The notes under the pieces: generated by a model
Told to the model about the DNA's origin: nothing
Seen by the model: the letters and a program-made list of their open reading frames with translations, nothing else
The model's database searches: none
Program-made: the position numbers and the translations under genes
Assembly (NCBI RefSeq): GCF_014206875.1
Contig: NZ_JACIJO010000001.1
Location: 1,452,680-1,516,679 of the forward strand
Origin: Algoriphagus iocasae
GTDB lineage: Bacteria; Bacteroidota; Bacteroidia; Cytophagales; Cyclobacteriaceae
Direction: 5' to 3'
DNA length: 64,000 nucleotides
In this document: positions 62,883-64,000 of the stretch, in pieces
Layout: each line of letters begins with the position of its first letter
Numbering within the stretch: the first letter of the stretch is position 1

Positions 62883-64000
62883 ATGAAGAAGCTAATTCTA
62901 TCATTGGCCTTAATTGGTGCAACAACCTTGGCCTTTGGACAAAAAAAAGTGGTAAGATCTGCTGAGAAAAACTTCAAATCAGGTGATCTTCAGACAGCTT
63001 TATCGGAAGTTGAAGCTGCAACTAATGACCCGGAAACAGGTTCTGACCCAGAAACCTATTTACTTAAGGCAAAAATCGAAACTAAAATGTTTGGTTCCGA
63101 TTCTTCCAATACCATGCAAACTTATGAGGTAGGACAGGCTGCGCTTGCTACTTACATGAAGACCTTTGAAATGGGTGGATCAGATAAAACTTCAGGTATA
63201 GGAGAAGAAGTTTGGGAAGATGATGTTACTGGAGTTCCAGATAACTTAAGACCTTATTCTATCAATACCTTGAAAAACACTTCTTTCGATAAAGCCATCG
63301 ATAGATATAATGAAGGTGATCAAGAAATGGCTTACTATTTCTTTGACCTTGCCGGAGAAATCGACCCTGCAGATACTACTATTCATTACAATGCTGGTTT
63401 CTTGGCAAATGATTTAGAAATGTATGAAGAAGCTAAGAAGCACTTCAACTTGCTTTTGGATGTGGAAGAATATGATAAGTTAAATACTTATTACTTCATG
63501 GTTCAAATCCTAAGTGGAGCTGAGTCTAATCCTGAAGCTGCTTATGATATGGTAATGGCTGCAAGAGAAGATTATCCAGAAGATAAAATTCTTGCAGAGT
63601 ATGAAATCCAATTATTGCTTCAGTTGAATAAAATGGATGAAGCAATGGCTTCTATCAACGAGGCATTGAAAAATGATCCAAATAATGCTTCTATCTTGTT
63701 AAGATCTGGTTTCTTAAAAGAGAAGTCTGGTGATTTAGATGGTGCGATGGCTGATTATAAAAGATCAGTTGAGGTTGATCCTGATTTCTATGATGGGAAC
63801 TTCTACACGGGAGCATTGATGCTTGATAGAGCTAGAGAAATTTTGGCTGAATTGAATGGTCTTTCTGACGATGAGTGGGAAAAGAGATCTGAAGCTATGG
63901 GTAAAGAAGCTGATAATTATTACAAAGAATCTATTCCTTACTTTACTAAAGTTCTTGAAATCAGACCTGAAAATACTGATGTAATGGAGATCCTTTTCCA
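62883..64000 (+). CDS. TPR-repeat exported protein, C-terminus beyond window
   Basis: ATG at 62883, open to the window end (372 codons). Signal peptide (MKKLILSLALIGATTLAFG, then QKK). The rest is made of tetratricopeptide-like helices: DLQTALSEVEAAT, ALKNDPNNASILLRSGFLK and MADYKRSVEVDPDFYDGNF are TPR units. Such proteins scaffold complexes in the periplasm. It starts 28 bp after gyrA and may be co-transcribed with it. The end is not seen. Confidence 0.9.
   Translation, partial: MKKLILSLALIGATTLAFGQKKVVRSAEKNFKSGDLQTALSEVEAATNDPETGSDPETYLLKAKIETKMFGSDSSNTMQTYEVGQAALATYMKTFEMGGSDKTSGIGEEVWEDDVTGVPDNLRPYSINTLKNTSFDKAIDRYNEGDQEMAYYFFDLAGEIDPADTTIHYNAGFLANDLEMYEEAKKHFNLLLDVEEYDKLNTYYFMVQILSGAESNPEAAYDMVMAAREDYPEDKILAEYEIQLLLQLNKMDEAMASINEALKNDPNNASILLRSGFLKEKSGDLDGAMADYKRSVEVDPDFYDGNFYTGALMLDRAREILAELNGLSDDEWEKRSEAMGKEADNYYKESIPYFTKVLEIRPENTDVMEILF

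Noticed and set aside
1..64000. tRNA, rRNA, CRISPR, IS elements or prophage
   Set aside because: None were seen by eye: no cloverleaf runs, repeat-spacer arrays, transposase or phage proteins.

Overview
The window looks like a chromosomal segment of a Bacteroidota bacterium, most plausibly order Cytophagales, family Cyclobacteriaceae (Algoriphagus-like). The genus is inference. The evidence is the AT-rich base composition, weak Shine-Dalgarno sequences, several TAnnTTTG promoter elements, a C-terminal type IX secretion sorting domain on a subtilase, many exported lipoproteins, and a sodium symporter-xylB-xylA xylose operon. There are no rRNA or tRNA genes, CRISPR arrays, insertion sequences or phage genes.

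Layout. 1-8.9 kb: end of a membrane protein gene, a STAS-like protein, an SRPBCC protein and a D-threonine-aldolase-type PLP enzyme on the minus strand; then alaS, gatB and a thioredoxin-fold lipoprotein on the plus strand; then proC. 9.1-9.95 kb: a compact three-gene operon of two small membrane proteins and an XRE regulator behind a repeat-bearing promoter. 10-14.5 kb: an exported protein of unknown function, then a surface-polysaccharide block (GT4 glycosyltransferase, UDP-glucuronate 4-epimerase type enzyme, RfbB). 14.5-21.3 kb: a giant exported BNR/sortilin-like protein, a divergent M1 peptidase, a 58-aa histone H1-like protein and an alpha-oxoamine synthase of sphingolipid or sulfonolipid synthesis. 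21.5-24.9 kb: biotin carboxylase, DUF1015 and Maf-like operon. 24.9-28.3 kb: HlyD adaptor, TolC channel and serine dehydratase beta subunit. 28.5-36.2 kb: class IV aminotransferase, xylose operon and an acetyl-esterase lipoprotein.

36.3-46.9 kb: mostly minus-strand genes for exported hydrolases (two alpha/beta hydrolases, an SGNH esterase, a beta-lactamase-fold serine hydrolase, a DUF3500 protein) with a CbpA-CbpM chaperone pair, plus a head-GIN adhesin-like protein preceded by a strong FNR/CRP-type palindrome. 47-48.7 kb: an FAD oxidoreductase and a zinc-ribbon YjdM/PhnA protein with an apparently leaderless promoter, followed by a 16-bp inverted repeat. 48.8-54.7 kb: a sugar-modification cluster with ThuA divergent from DUF6807, two overlapping exported Gfo/Idh/MocA oxidoreductases (one Tat, one lipoprotein) and an aldo/keto reductase. 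54.7-64 kb: a degenerate TrpF-like protein, a lipoprotein/T9SS-subtilase pair, rpe, two exported proteins of unknown function, gyrA and a TPR protein cut by the window end.

Much of the window is ordinary core genome. The parts most worth a second look are the exported oxidoreductase/ThuA/DUF6807 cluster, the TrpF-like protein lacking its catalytic residues, the small membrane-protein/XRE operon with its 21-bp-spaced operator repeats, and the palindrome upstream of the head-GIN gene. No clearly new defence or mobile system is visible.
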